Assembly (NCBI RefSeq): GCF_039523795.1
Contig: NZ_BAAAFZ010000046.1
Location: forward strand, 1 to 64,000
Direction: 5' to 3'
DNA length: 64,000 bases
Origin: Craurococcus roseus
GTDB lineage: Bacteria > Pseudomonadota > Alphaproteobacteria > Acetobacterales > Acetobacteraceae
Under the pieces are notes generated by a model. It saw only the letters and a program-made list of their open reading frames with translations, searched no databases and was not told where the DNA came from. Positions 25,339 through 33,543 of the stretch are shown piece by piece (position 1 is the stretch's first letter; every line of letters begins with the position of its first letter). A program made the position numbers and the translations under genes.

Positions 25339-26849
25339 GCGCCGGTCCCCTTTCCCCGGAAGCGCGCTCAGACAAGTTCGGCGCGGCTGAAGAGGGTGGC
25401 ATCGTCCGCTGCGACGCCTGCCCCGTTCTCTGCCGCATCCGCCCCGGTCGCGCCGGCGCGTGCTCCCGCTACGCCAACGAGGACGGGCGGCTCGTCCGCA
25501 CCGATCCCGTCGTGCTGCTGCACAAGGCGGTCGACGAGGGCGGCAAGCTCGTGGCGTTCGAAACCGGCGAGTGGGACGGCGCGCCTCTCGACCCGGCGCG
25601 CACCTTCGTCACCGGCATCGGCTCCGGCACCACCTACCCGGACTACAAGCCCGCGCCCTTCATCGTCTCCGCCGAGCACGAGGGCGTGGACACCGTCACC
25701 GTGGTGACGGAGGGCATCTTCAGCTACTGCGGCGTCAAGGTGAAGATCGACACCGACCGGCACCTCGGCCCGGAGCGCGCGGCGGTGCGCGTCGGGGGCG
25801 AGGAGGTCGGGCACGTCACCACCGCCGAGTACGGCTCGCAGATGCTCTCGGTCGGCGGCGTGCGCCACCTCACCGGCGGCTCCAAGAAGGAAGGCAACAC
25901 GACCTGCGATGCGCTGCTCCGCCTCTGCTCCGGCGAGGCGGTCGCCATGTCCATCGACGGCGGCCACGAGGTCGTGGTGCAGGCGGGCCGGGCCCCCGTC
26001 GTGGACGGCAAGCCGGAGAGCCGGATGCGCGTCGGTTGCGGCTCGGCGACGGTCGGCATCTTCGCCAAGCAGTGGCTCGGCCAAGCCGACGAGGTGGTCG
26101 TGGTGGACGACCACATCACCGGCGTCCTCACCGAGCACCAGGCCGGCCGCGTGCTCGGGATGCGCCCCGCCGGCGTCCGCGTGCGCGGGCGGAGGTCCAC
26201 GCCCGGCCGCTACTTCCAGGTGGCGAACCCCGGCGTCGGCTGGGGCGGCACGGACATCGAGGACCCGCTCTCGGTCATCGAGAGGATCGACCCGGCGGTG
26301 GCCTGGCCCGGCCTCCGCCTGCTGATGACCTCCACCACCGGCGAGCACGCGCTGTGGTGCGTCCTCGACGAGGCGCTCCGGCCCGTCCCGGCCGGGATGC
26401 CCGAAGCGGTGCGCAAGGTGGTGGAGCGCATCGGCGAGAACTGCGAACCGTCGCTCTGCACCGTGCTGTTCATGGCCGGCGCAGGCGGCAGCCTCCGCGC
26501 TGGCGTGACGGAGAACCCCGTGCTGCTGACCCGCTCGGTCGCCGCGGGCGAAACGCGCGTCACCATGGGCGGGGCGCCGGTGTATCTCTGGCCGGGCGGC
26601 GGCATCACCGTCATGGCGGACGTGCTGCGCCTGCCGAAGAACGCCTTCGGCTCCGTGCCGACGCCGGCCATCGTCGCCCCCATCGAGTTCACCATGCCCC
26701 GCGGCCTCTACGCCCGCCTCGGCGGCCACATGGAGGACGTGGTGGCGATCGGCGACATCCTGCGCGACGTCGCGCCCGGTGCGCGGGTCGGCGCCTGGAA
26801 CGCGGACAACCCCTGGCCGATGGGGCGGCCGCGCCCGCCCGCCGGCTAG
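25335..26849 (+). CDS. 6-Hydroxynicotinate-reductase-like iron-sulfur protein
   Basis: A 504-residue protein resembling 6-hydroxynicotinate reductase (Hnr) of nicotinate-fermenting clostridia. The N-terminus has a Cys cluster C26-x2-C29-x3-C33-x9-C43 (CDACPVLCRIRPGRAGAC), suited to an Fe-S centre; the rest contains GIGSGTTYPDYKPAPFIV, TVVTEGIFSYCGVKVKIDTD and HLTGGSKKEGNTTCDALL, conserved in Hnr-like proteins. Hnr reduces the hydroxylated pyridine ring to a tetrahydro lactam with reduced ferredoxin. Position directly after the Mo hydroxylase matches the order hydroxylate, then reduce. The exact substrate is inference. Confidence 0.8.
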   Translation: MSAGPLSPEARSDKFGAAEEGGIVRCDACPVLCRIRPGRAGACSRYANEDGRLVRTDPVVLLHKAVDEGGKLVAFETGEWDGAPLDPARTFVTGIGSGTTYPDYKPAPFIVSAEHEGVDTVTVVTEGIFSYCGVKVKIDTDRHLGPERAAVRVGGEEVGHVTTAEYGSQMLSVGGVRHLTGGSKKEGNTTCDALLRLCSGEAVAMSIDGGHEVVVQAGRAPVVDGKPESRMRVGCGSATVGIFAKQWLGQADEVVVVDDHITGVLTEHQAGRVLGMRPAGVRVRGRRSTPGRYFQVANPGVGWGGTDIEDPLSVIERIDPAVAWPGLRLLMTSTTGEHALWCVLDEALRPVPAGMPEAVRKVVERIGENCEPSLCTVLFMAGAGGSLRAGVTENPVLLTRSVAAGETRVTMGGAPVYLWPGGGITVMADVLRLPKNAFGSVPTPAIVAPIEFTMPRGLYARLGGHMEDVVAIGDILRDVAPGARVGAWNADNPWPMGRPRPPAG

Positions 26850-27737
26850 ATGCCCGAAGGGCCTTCCGTGCAGGCCCTCGGCGGCGGCCGGTTGCACCTC
26901 CAGCACGGGCCGATCGACGTGGTGCTGCGCGCTTGGGGCGCGCGGGATGCCGTCGCCGGGGCTTACGAAGCGGCCGTGGTGCGGTTCCGCACGGTGCTGC
27001 GCGAACTGGTCGAGGAACTGCCGGAGCTGCGGAAGGCCATGGACGACGGTCCGCGCGTCGAAGGCGCGGTGGCCAAGCGCATGGTCGCCGCCTGCCTCCC
27101 GCACGGCGGCGTGTTCGTCACGCCCATGGCGGCGGTCGCGGGCGCCGTCGCGGACGAGGTCCTGGCCGCCATGACCGGCGCCGCGACGCTCGACAAGGCC
27201 TTCGTCAACGACGGCGGCGACGTGGCCGTCCACTTGGCCGCGGGCGAAAAGATGGCGGTCGGATTGGCGGCGGACTTTTCGGAAGGGCCGGTGCCGGCCA
27301 TCGATGGGCGGGCGTTGCTGCGCTCCGGGGACGGCATCGGCGGCGTCGCCACGTCCGGCCGGCAGGGCCGTTCCTTCTCCTTCGGCATCGCCGATTCCGT
27401 CACCGTGCTGGCCCGCGACGCCGCGGGCGCGGACGCCGCCGCGACGCTGGTGGCCAATGCGGTCGATCTGCCGGGCCACTTGGCGGTCCGCAGGGCTCCG
27501 GCCCGCGCGCTCGATCCCGACTCGGACCTGGGCGACAGGCCCGTCACCGTCGCCATCGGCCCGCTGGCGCGGGACGAGGTCGCCGCCGCCCTCGCCGGCG
27601 GGCGCTGCCGGGCCGAAGCCATGCGCGCCAGCGGGCTGATCCGCGGCGCGGCGCTGACCCTCCGCGGCGAAACCGTCGTCATCGGCGACGGCCGGTGTCT
27701 TTCGCCGCGCCGGGCGGAGCGCGGGCTCACGCGATGA
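26850..27737 (+). CDS. UPF0280 family protein (ApbE superfamily)
   Basis: A 295-residue protein of the UPF0280 family, related to the flavin transferase ApbE. FVNDGGDVAVHLAAGE recalls the GGD motif of ApbE, and ATSGRQGRSFSFGIADSVTVLARDAAGADAAATLVANAV matches its C-terminal metal/flavin-site region in layout (TSG, then a D-x-V-T-V stretch and ADA-AT), here quoted in parts: TSGRQGRS and SVTVLARDAAGADAAATL. ATG directly follows the TAG of the reductase-like gene, implying joint translation. A role in attaching or inserting a flavin or other cofactor into its neighbour is a reasonable hypothesis, not shown. Last gene of the block. Confidence 0.8.
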   Translation: MPEGPSVQALGGGRLHLQHGPIDVVLRAWGARDAVAGAYEAAVVRFRTVLRELVEELPELRKAMDDGPRVEGAVAKRMVAACLPHGGVFVTPMAAVAGAVADEVLAAMTGAATLDKAFVNDGGDVAVHLAAGEKMAVGLAADFSEGPVPAIDGRALLRSGDGIGGVATSGRQGRSFSFGIADSVTVLARDAAGADAAATLVANAVDLPGHLAVRRAPARALDPDSDLGDRPVTVAIGPLARDEVAAALAGGRCRAEAMRASGLIRGAALTLRGETVVIGDGRCLSPRRAERGLTR

Positions 27738-27766
27738 GGACGACGCGCCGACCATCGAAAGGCGAC

Positions 27767-27791
27767 GCCCCGGAGGCGCCTTCGGGGCTTT
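27767..27791 (+). terminator. Intrinsic-type terminator closing the catabolic operon
   Basis: A 22-nt near-palindrome (27767-27788) folds into a 9-bp stem with one G-T pair and a 4-nt loop, followed by TTT. It lies 30 bp after the last stop of the block. The short T-run makes it a moderate intrinsic terminator, but the stem strength and position are convincing. Confidence 0.7.
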
Positions 27792-28097
27792 GAAGGGGTG
27801 GGTGCCCGCACGGGGCCGCCGCCCTGCGACCGGCGCCCTCAGCGCGCCCCTTCTCCTCAGCCCGGTCACGGGCAGGCTGGAAACGGGCCAAGGATCGCAT
27901 GCCCGCCCCCGGCCGGCCCGCGTCGGTGGCCGCATCGGCGGCCTTGCTCGTGGCGTGCTGTTGGGCGGGGCGCCGCCCCGGCCGGCGACGAGCGGGTGGC
28001 CGCCCTCGGCGCCTCCACCCTCGCGCGGGCGCCTCTCCTGGACGACCCCTGATCCTTGGCGGCCGGCCGCCCCTACACGCAACCGGATGGCGAGCAG

Positions 28098-28151
28098 CGA
28101 ATATACAACTATAAGTTTACATTTCGTGTCGAATGCCGTACTAAAAGTTTA
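28098..28151. promoter_or_regulatory. AT-rich island with direct repeats upstream of the RTX-Hint gene
   Basis: Roughly 55 bp of low GC content in a GC-rich region, containing TATAAG at 28110-28115 (a possible -10) and a 7-bp direct repeat AAGTTTA at 28113-28119 and 28145-28151, 32 bp apart (about three helical turns). It fits a regulated promoter or a silencer-binding patch. A matching -35 was not found. Confidence 0.45.
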
Positions 28152-28240
28152 GTGGATGGTTCGCGACGGACGCCGCGAGCGGGGGAGGTGACCGAGCCAG
28201 GCCTCGCCCCCTCGTGCGCCAACGGCACAGGGGCAATGGC

Positions 28241-29593
28241 ATGAGCGGCACGAACGGCGACGACAACATCACCGGTACCTCCCGGGCCGACACCATCAAC
28301 GCCCTCGGCGGCGACGACACCATCAGGGGCATCGGCGGCAACGACACGATCAACGGTGGCGCCGGCAGCGACACGGCGGTCTTTGGCGGCAACCGCAACC
28401 AGTACGTCCTCTCGCGCAACGCCGACGGTTCCGTCACCGTGGCCGACGTCCGCGGGGGCAACGCGAACGACGGCGTGGACACCCTGCGGAACGTCGAGTT
28501 CGCGCGGTTCGGCAACAACGGCAGGGACGTCGTCGACCTTTCGACCGTCGCACCCTGCTTCGCCGCCGGCACGCGCATCTGCACCGCGCGCGGCGAGGTC
28601 GCGGTGGAAGACCTGCGGCCGGGCGACCTCGTCGCGCTCGCGGACGGCGCCGGCTTCGAACGCGCGGTCTGGATCGGCCGCCGCACGGTGGACGTGGACC
28701 TCCACGCTTGGCCGGACCTGGTCCGCCCGGTGCGCGTCCGGGCCGGCGCCCTCGCCGAGGGTGTGCCCTCGCGCGACCTGCTGGTCTCCCCGGAGCACGC
28801 CTTCCTGATCGACGGCGCGCTGGTGCCCGCGGGGCTGCTGGCGAACGGCCGCAGCATCCTGTCGGAGCGGGGCATCCGCCGGCTGACCTATTTCCACGTC
28901 GAACTGCCGGCCCACGGCGTGATCCTGGCCGAAGGGGCGCCGGCCGAGTCCTACCTCGACGTCGGGAACCGCTCGATGTTCGAGGGCGGGAGCGTCGTCG
29001 CCTTGAACCCGCGCTTCGACGCGCCCGCTGGCACGACCGACGCCGCTTGGTGCGCGCCGCGCGTCGAAGGCGGCGAGGCGCTGGCGCGCATCCGGTCGCG
29101 CCTGCTCGAACGCGCCGAGGCCTTCGGCTGCGAGCAGACCGCCGAGCCGGACTTGCGCTTGGTGGTCGACGGCCGCGAGATCAGGGCGCGCCGCGCCGGG
29201 GGTGGCTTGCACCTTTTCGACCTCCCGGCCGGCACCGCCGAGGTGCGCATCGTTTCGCGGGCGGCCTGTCCGGCCGCCGAAACCGCCTCCTGGGGCGGCG
29301 ACCGCCGTCTGCTCGGCGTGGCGCTCACCGGCCTCGCCCTGCGCGGCGCGGACGGCTTCGCGGTCGAGGTGCCGATCGGGGACGCCGCGCTCGTGCGGGG
29401 CTTCCACCCCGTCGAGCGGCAGGCGGACGGCCGCGCGCACCGCTGGACCGACGGCGATGCCGCGCTGCCCGCGCGGTGGTTCGCGCCCGCCCTCGGCGCG
29501 GGGCCCGTGACGCTGGAGGTCCGCGTCGGCGGTGCCGCGCGCTACTGGTTGCCGCGGACGCCGGCCGGGCGCGCCGACACCGCCGCGGCCTAG
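28241..29593 (+). CDS. RTX-repeat protein with Hint (hedgehog/intein) domain
   Basis: A 450-residue protein, probably secreted. Residues 1-50 hold short calcium-binding RTX nonapeptides (GGDDTIRGIGGNDTINGGAGSD), too few for a full RTX roll. From C106 (CFAAGTRICTARGEVAVEDL) a Hint domain of the Hint_2 type follows, with SPEHAFLIDGALVPAGLL as the block containing the conserved His; the segment after about residue 280 is a C-terminal domain of unknown function. Such proteins may undergo self-processing at the Cys. No N-terminal signal; export through a type I system is plausible but none is encoded here. ATG 28241 has AGGGG about 8 bases upstream. Confidence 0.85.
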   Translation: MSGTNGDDNITGTSRADTINALGGDDTIRGIGGNDTINGGAGSDTAVFGGNRNQYVLSRNADGSVTVADVRGGNANDGVDTLRNVEFARFGNNGRDVVDLSTVAPCFAAGTRICTARGEVAVEDLRPGDLVALADGAGFERAVWIGRRTVDVDLHAWPDLVRPVRVRAGALAEGVPSRDLLVSPEHAFLIDGALVPAGLLANGRSILSERGIRRLTYFHVELPAHGVILAEGAPAESYLDVGNRSMFEGGSVVALNPRFDAPAGTTDAAWCAPRVEGGEALARIRSRLLERAEAFGCEQTAEPDLRLVVDGREIRARRAGGGLHLFDLPAGTAEVRIVSRAACPAAETASWGGDRRLLGVALTGLALRGADGFAVEVPIGDAALVRGFHPVERQADGRAHRWTDGDAALPARWFAPALGAGPVTLEVRVGGAARYWLPRTPAGRADTAAA

Positions 29594-29603
29594 CCTCGGA
29601 CGA

Positions 29604-29635
29604 CGGGCCCGCGCCGGCGACAACCCGCGGGCCCG
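29604..29635 (+). terminator. GC hairpin after the RTX-Hint gene
   Basis: CGGGCCCGCG (29604-29613) pairs perfectly with CGCGGGCCCG (29626-29635) around a 12-nt loop, 11 bases after the stop. There is no T-run, so termination would need Rho or the stem may protect the 3' end. Confidence 0.55.
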
Positions 29636-29741
29636 CCGATCCGCACCCACCCGGCGCCCGGTGGCCGCAGACCTCATTCCGTGGGCGGCGCCGGGCCCGC
29701 TTCGTGCTGATTTGCGCGCGCATTGGATTTGAGGCGTATCC

Positions 29742-32366
29742 GTGGACGGATTTGACCGAATCGGCTCGGTGGCGGCCGCCGGCCCGCTCGACGCGGGGGC
29801 GGGGGGCTCGGCAGCGGCGGCACCGGGCACCGCCATCCTCGGCGCCGCGCGCCGCACCGGCCACGTGGAGCACGTGAGCGCGGACCGGGTCACGGGCTGG
29901 GCTTGGGACCCCTCCGATCCGTTCGCCGCCGTCGAACTCGACGTGTTCCTGGGGGACCAGAGGGTGGCGCGCCTCACCGCGGACCGCGCCCGCAGGGACG
30001 TGCGGGACGCGGGCCACGGGACGGGCGACTACGGCTTCTCGCTGAGCGGGCTCTCCGGCCTTTTGTCCGAGTCCCGCGAGCGCCTGAGCGTCCGCTTCGC
30101 CGATGGCGGCTGCGACCTGCACGGCTCGCCGCGCTGGGTCGAGCGGCCCGACGCCGGCCTCGACGACCGTGCCGTGGATTTTGTCCGAAACGCGGTGGAA
30201 GCCGCGGTGCGCGCCGCCCGCAGCCCGGAGGACCTCGCAGGGCCGCTGGAACTGCTCGGGCGCTTGTTCGCCGGCGTCGTGGACGCGCGCATCGCGCTGG
30301 GCGCCGACGGTTCGCCGAAGGACGGGCCGCGCGCCCGGCTCGACGACTTGGCCTCCTGCGAGGCCGATGCGGGGCCGTTCGCCGACCTCGTGCGCGCCGC
30401 GCGCGCCCAGTACGCCCCGATCGAGCTGCCGCCGGTGCCGGAAACGCCGCGCGTTTCGGTCGTGATCTGCGCCCACAACCAGTTCGAGCACACCCGCCGC
30501 TGCCTCCTGTCGATCTCCGAGCAGGGCGCCCGCGCCGGCTTCGAGGTGGTCCTGGTGGACGACGCCTCGACGGACGCGACGCTGCTGGCCGAATTCGTGG
30601 TCACGGGCGGCGTCCGCGTCCTGCGCAACCCCCGCAACCTGGGCTTCCTCCGCTCCGCCAACCTCGGCGCGCGGGCGGCGCGGGGCGAGTTCCTGCTGTT
30701 CCTCAACAACGACACGGAGGTCGGCGAAGGCTGGCTCGACGAGCTCGTGCGGACCTTCGAGCTGATGCCCGAGGTCGGGGTCGCGGGTTCCAAGCTCGTC
30801 TACCCCGACGGCCGCCTCCAAGAGGCGGGCGGCATCGTCCGGCGGCTCGGTGACGCGGCGAACTGGGGCAACGGCCGCGACCCGGACGAGCCGCGCTTCT
30901 GCTACCTGCGCGATGCGGACTACGTGTCCGGCGCCGCGCTCATGGTCCCCCGCGCCCTGTTCGAGGAGCTCGGCGGCTTCGACGAGGAATTCGCGCCGGC
31001 TTACTACGAGGACACCGACCTCTGCTTCCGGGCGCGCCGGGCCGGGCGGCGCGTCGTGGTGCAGCCGCTGTCGCGCGTGGTGCACCACGAAGGGGCGAGC
31101 TGCGGCCGCGACCCGGCTTCCTGGGGGCACAAGCGCTTCCAGGCCGTCAACCAACGCAAATTCCTCCGCCGCTGGGAAGGCGTGCTGGCGCGCCTCGCCC
31201 CGGCCGGGCACGACCCGCGGCTGGAAGCGGAGCGGGCCGTCACGCGCCGCGCCGTGTTCATCGACGAAACTGTGCCGACGCCCGACCGCGACGCCGGCTC
31301 CAACGCGGCCTTCGAGCACATCCGGCTGTTGCAGGCTTCCGGCCACAAAGTGACGTTCCTGCCCGCCGGCAACATGGCGCGGATCGAGCCCTACACGGCC
31401 GATTTGCAGCGTTTGGGCGTCGAGTGCCTCCACGCCCCGCACGTCCGCTCGGTGGAGGAGGCGTTCCGGGACATGGCCGTGGCGCCCGACGTGGTCTACC
31501 TGCACCGCCACGGCAACGCCGCGAAGTACGCCGGCTTGGTCCGCGAGCACTTTCCCCTGGCGCGGTTGGTCTATTCCGTCGCCGATCTGCATTTCCTGCG
31601 CTTGCGACGGCAAGCCGGGATCGAGGGGGACGCGGACCTGGAGGCGCGGGCGGCGCGGCTGGAGCGCTCGGAACTCGGTGCGGCGCTCGAAGCAGACGCC
31701 GTCATCGTCCACTCGCACGTGGAAGCCGAATTGCTGAGCCGCGCCGCGCCGGGCGCCGCCGTTCACGTCGTGCCCTGGACGGTCCGGACCCGGCCGGCGG
31801 CCGCGCCCGCGTCGGCGCGGTCAGGCGTGGCCTTCATCGGCGGCTATGCCCACCCGCCGAACGTGGACGCCGCGCGCCACCTGTTGCGAGCCGTGCTGCC
31901 GCGGGCGCGCGAAGCGATGCCCGGCCTGCGCGCCCTGCTGGTCGGCGACGGCCTTCCGCGTGACGTGGCGGCCCTCGCAGGCCCGGGCGCCGAGGTCCTG
32001 GGCCACGTGCCCGACCTGGGGGAGGTGTTCGACCGGGTCCGCTGCACCGTTGCCCCATTGCGCTACGGCGCCGGCATCAAGGGCAAGGTGCTCACGAGCA
32101 TGGCCCACGGCGTCCCCTGCGTGATGTCGCCGGTCGCCGCCGAGGGGATCGCCTTGCCGGAACCCCTGGGTTGGCTCATCGCGGGCTCCGACGCCGAGGC
32201 GGCGGCGAAGATCGTCGCGCTGCACCGGGACGACCCGCTCGCCGAGCGGCTGGGGGAAGCGTGCCTCGCCTTCGTGCGGGAGGAGTTCGGGGCCGAGTCC
32301 GTGGGGCGCAAGCTGGCGGCCGCCGTGACCGGGTGCCCGGAGGAGGGCCGCTCGGCGCCACGCTGA
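29742..32366 (+). CDS. Composite glycosyltransferase (GT2 plus GT4-like)
   Basis: An 874-residue cytosolic or membrane-associated enzyme. An N-terminal module (about 40-110) has VTGWAWDPSDPFAAVELDVF, a motif seen in front of bacterial surface-glycan transferases. A GT2 domain (about 238-460) shows PRVSVVICAHNQFEHT, the DDAS and NNDTE acidic motifs and AYYEDTDLCFRARR. The C-terminal half (about 500-865) has a GT-B (GT4-type) look with GAGIKGKVLTSMAHGVPCV and a final Rossmann part. It probably adds sugars to a surface polysaccharide or protein. GTG start 29742; no ATG is available upstream in frame. It stands alone, without other glycan genes nearby. Confidence 0.85.
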   Translation: MDGFDRIGSVAAAGPLDAGAGGSAAAAPGTAILGAARRTGHVEHVSADRVTGWAWDPSDPFAAVELDVFLGDQRVARLTADRARRDVRDAGHGTGDYGFSLSGLSGLLSESRERLSVRFADGGCDLHGSPRWVERPDAGLDDRAVDFVRNAVEAAVRAARSPEDLAGPLELLGRLFAGVVDARIALGADGSPKDGPRARLDDLASCEADAGPFADLVRAARAQYAPIELPPVPETPRVSVVICAHNQFEHTRRCLLSISEQGARAGFEVVLVDDASTDATLLAEFVVTGGVRVLRNPRNLGFLRSANLGARAARGEFLLFLNNDTEVGEGWLDELVRTFELMPEVGVAGSKLVYPDGRLQEAGGIVRRLGDAANWGNGRDPDEPRFCYLRDADYVSGAALMVPRALFEELGGFDEEFAPAYYEDTDLCFRARRAGRRVVVQPLSRVVHHEGASCGRDPASWGHKRFQAVNQRKFLRRWEGVLARLAPAGHDPRLEAERAVTRRAVFIDETVPTPDRDAGSNAAFEHIRLLQASGHKVTFLPAGNMARIEPYTADLQRLGVECLHAPHVRSVEEAFRDMAVAPDVVYLHRHGNAAKYAGLVREHFPLARLVYSVADLHFLRLRRQAGIEGDADLEARAARLERSELGAALEADAVIVHSHVEAELLSRAAPGAAVHVVPWTVRTRPAAAPASARSGVAFIGGYAHPPNVDAARHLLRAVLPRAREAMPGLRALLVGDGLPRDVAALAGPGAEVLGHVPDLGEVFDRVRCTVAPLRYGAGIKGKVLTSMAHGVPCVMSPVAAEGIALPEPLGWLIAGSDAEAAAKIVALHRDDPLAERLGEACLAFVREEFGAESVGRKLAAAVTGCPEEGRSAPR

Positions 32367-32451
32367 CCGTCGCTGCGCGTTCCGGCGGCTTCACCCCGGC
32401 GCGCGGCGCGCGCATGCTGCGGCTTGGCACCCACGGACCGGGGAGGCGCGC

Positions 32452-33543
32452 ATGGCGAGGCTGGAACGGATCGAGGCGGGCTTCTACCGCATCCCGTTAC
32501 CCGAGGTGCTGACCGACAGCACCCACGGCGCCATGCGCGCCTTCGAGATCGTCACCGCCCGCGTCCGCGACGCCGACGGCGCGGAGGGCGTCGGCTACAC
32601 CTTCACCGTCGGCCGCAACGGCGGCGCGGTCCACGATACCCTGGCGCGGGAGATCGCCGAGCTGGTTGTGGGCGAGGACGCGGACCTGATCGAGGCGCTG
32701 TGGCGCCGCGTCTGGTGGGCGCTGCACTACGGCGGCCGCGGCGGGCCGACCGTGCTGGCGCTGTCGGCCTTCGACACCGCGTTGTGGGACTTGAAGGCCA
32801 AGCGCGCGGGCACCGCGCTGTGGCGCCTGCTGGGCGGCCACGACCCGCGCGTGCCCTGCTACGCCGGCGGCATCGACCTGGACCTGCCGCTGGACGCCCT
32901 GCTGCGGCAGACGGACGCGAACCTCGCCCGCGGCTTCCGCGCCATCAAGATGAAGGTCGGTCGCCCGGACCTGCGCGAGGACGTGGAGCGCTTGGCAGCC
33001 ATGCGCGCGCACCTGGGCGGGAACTTCCCGCTGATGGTGGACGCCAACATGGCCTGGACCGCGGACCAAGCCATCCGCGCCGCCCGCGCCTTCGCCCCCC
33101 ACGACCCTCTATGGTTGGAAGAGCCGACCATCCCCGAGGACGTGGCCGGCCATGCCCGCATCCTGCGCGAGGGCGGCCTGCCGATCGCCGCGGGCGAGAA
33201 CCTGCGCAGCGTGTGGGAATTCCAGGCGCTGATCTCCGCCGGCGGCGTGGCCTATCCGGAGCCGGACGTGACCAATTGCGGCGGCGTCACCGCCTTCATG
33301 AAGGTCGCGCGGCTGGCGGAGGCGTTCAACCTGCCCGTCACCAGCCACGGCGCGCACGACATCACGGTGCAACTCCTCGCCGCCTGCCCGAACCGCTCCT
33401 TCCTGGAAGCGCACGGCTTCGGCCTGGACCGCTTCGTGGGGCACCCGCTGCGGATCGAGGAAGGCCGCGCCGTGGCGCCGGACCGCCCGGGCCATGGCGT
33501 TTCCTTCGACTGGAACGCGCTGGAACCGCTGCGCGCGACCTAA
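32452..33543 (+). CDS. Enolase-superfamily enzyme (mandelate racemase/muconate lactonizing type)
   Basis: A 363-residue metal-dependent enzyme. Acid/base lysines K166 and K168 (IKMKVG), Mg ligands D197 (VDAN), E223 (LEEP) and E249 (AGEN), and H299 (SHGAHD) place it in the mandelate racemase group. It abstracts the proton alpha to a carboxylate; sugar-acid dehydration or racemisation are the usual jobs. It ends overlapping by 4 bp with the convergent TRAP genes, whose cargo may be its substrate. ATG with GGGGAGG about 6 bases upstream (32440-32446). Confidence 0.88.
   Translation: MARLERIEAGFYRIPLPEVLTDSTHGAMRAFEIVTARVRDADGAEGVGYTFTVGRNGGAVHDTLAREIAELVVGEDADLIEALWRRVWWALHYGGRGGPTVLALSAFDTALWDLKAKRAGTALWRLLGGHDPRVPCYAGGIDLDLPLDALLRQTDANLARGFRAIKMKVGRPDLREDVERLAAMRAHLGGNFPLMVDANMAWTADQAIRAARAFAPHDPLWLEEPTIPEDVAGHARILREGGLPIAAGENLRSVWEFQALISAGGVAYPEPDVTNCGGVTAFMKVARLAEAFNLPVTSHGAHDITVQLLAACPNRSFLEAHGFGLDRFVGHPLRIEEGRAVAPDRPGHGVSFDWNALEPLRAT

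Larger units (their letters stand above)
27738..28240. other. Intergenic region, about 500 bp, between operon end and RTX-Hint gene
   Basis: Holds the terminator at 27767-27791 and, near the right end, an AT-rich island (about 28098-28151). In between, 27800-28090 is GC-rich without a convincing gene; two short overlapping frames (27798-28052 and 27899-28114) have weak coding character. No RNA gene is recognised. Confidence 0.5.

Noticed and set aside
27798..28114. Two short overlapping frames after the catabolic operon, one with a signal-peptide-like start (27899)
   Set aside because: No ribosome site, no recognisable domain, and Pro/Arg-rich translations typical of non-coding GC-rich DNA. 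A small lost lipoprotein gene cannot be excluded.
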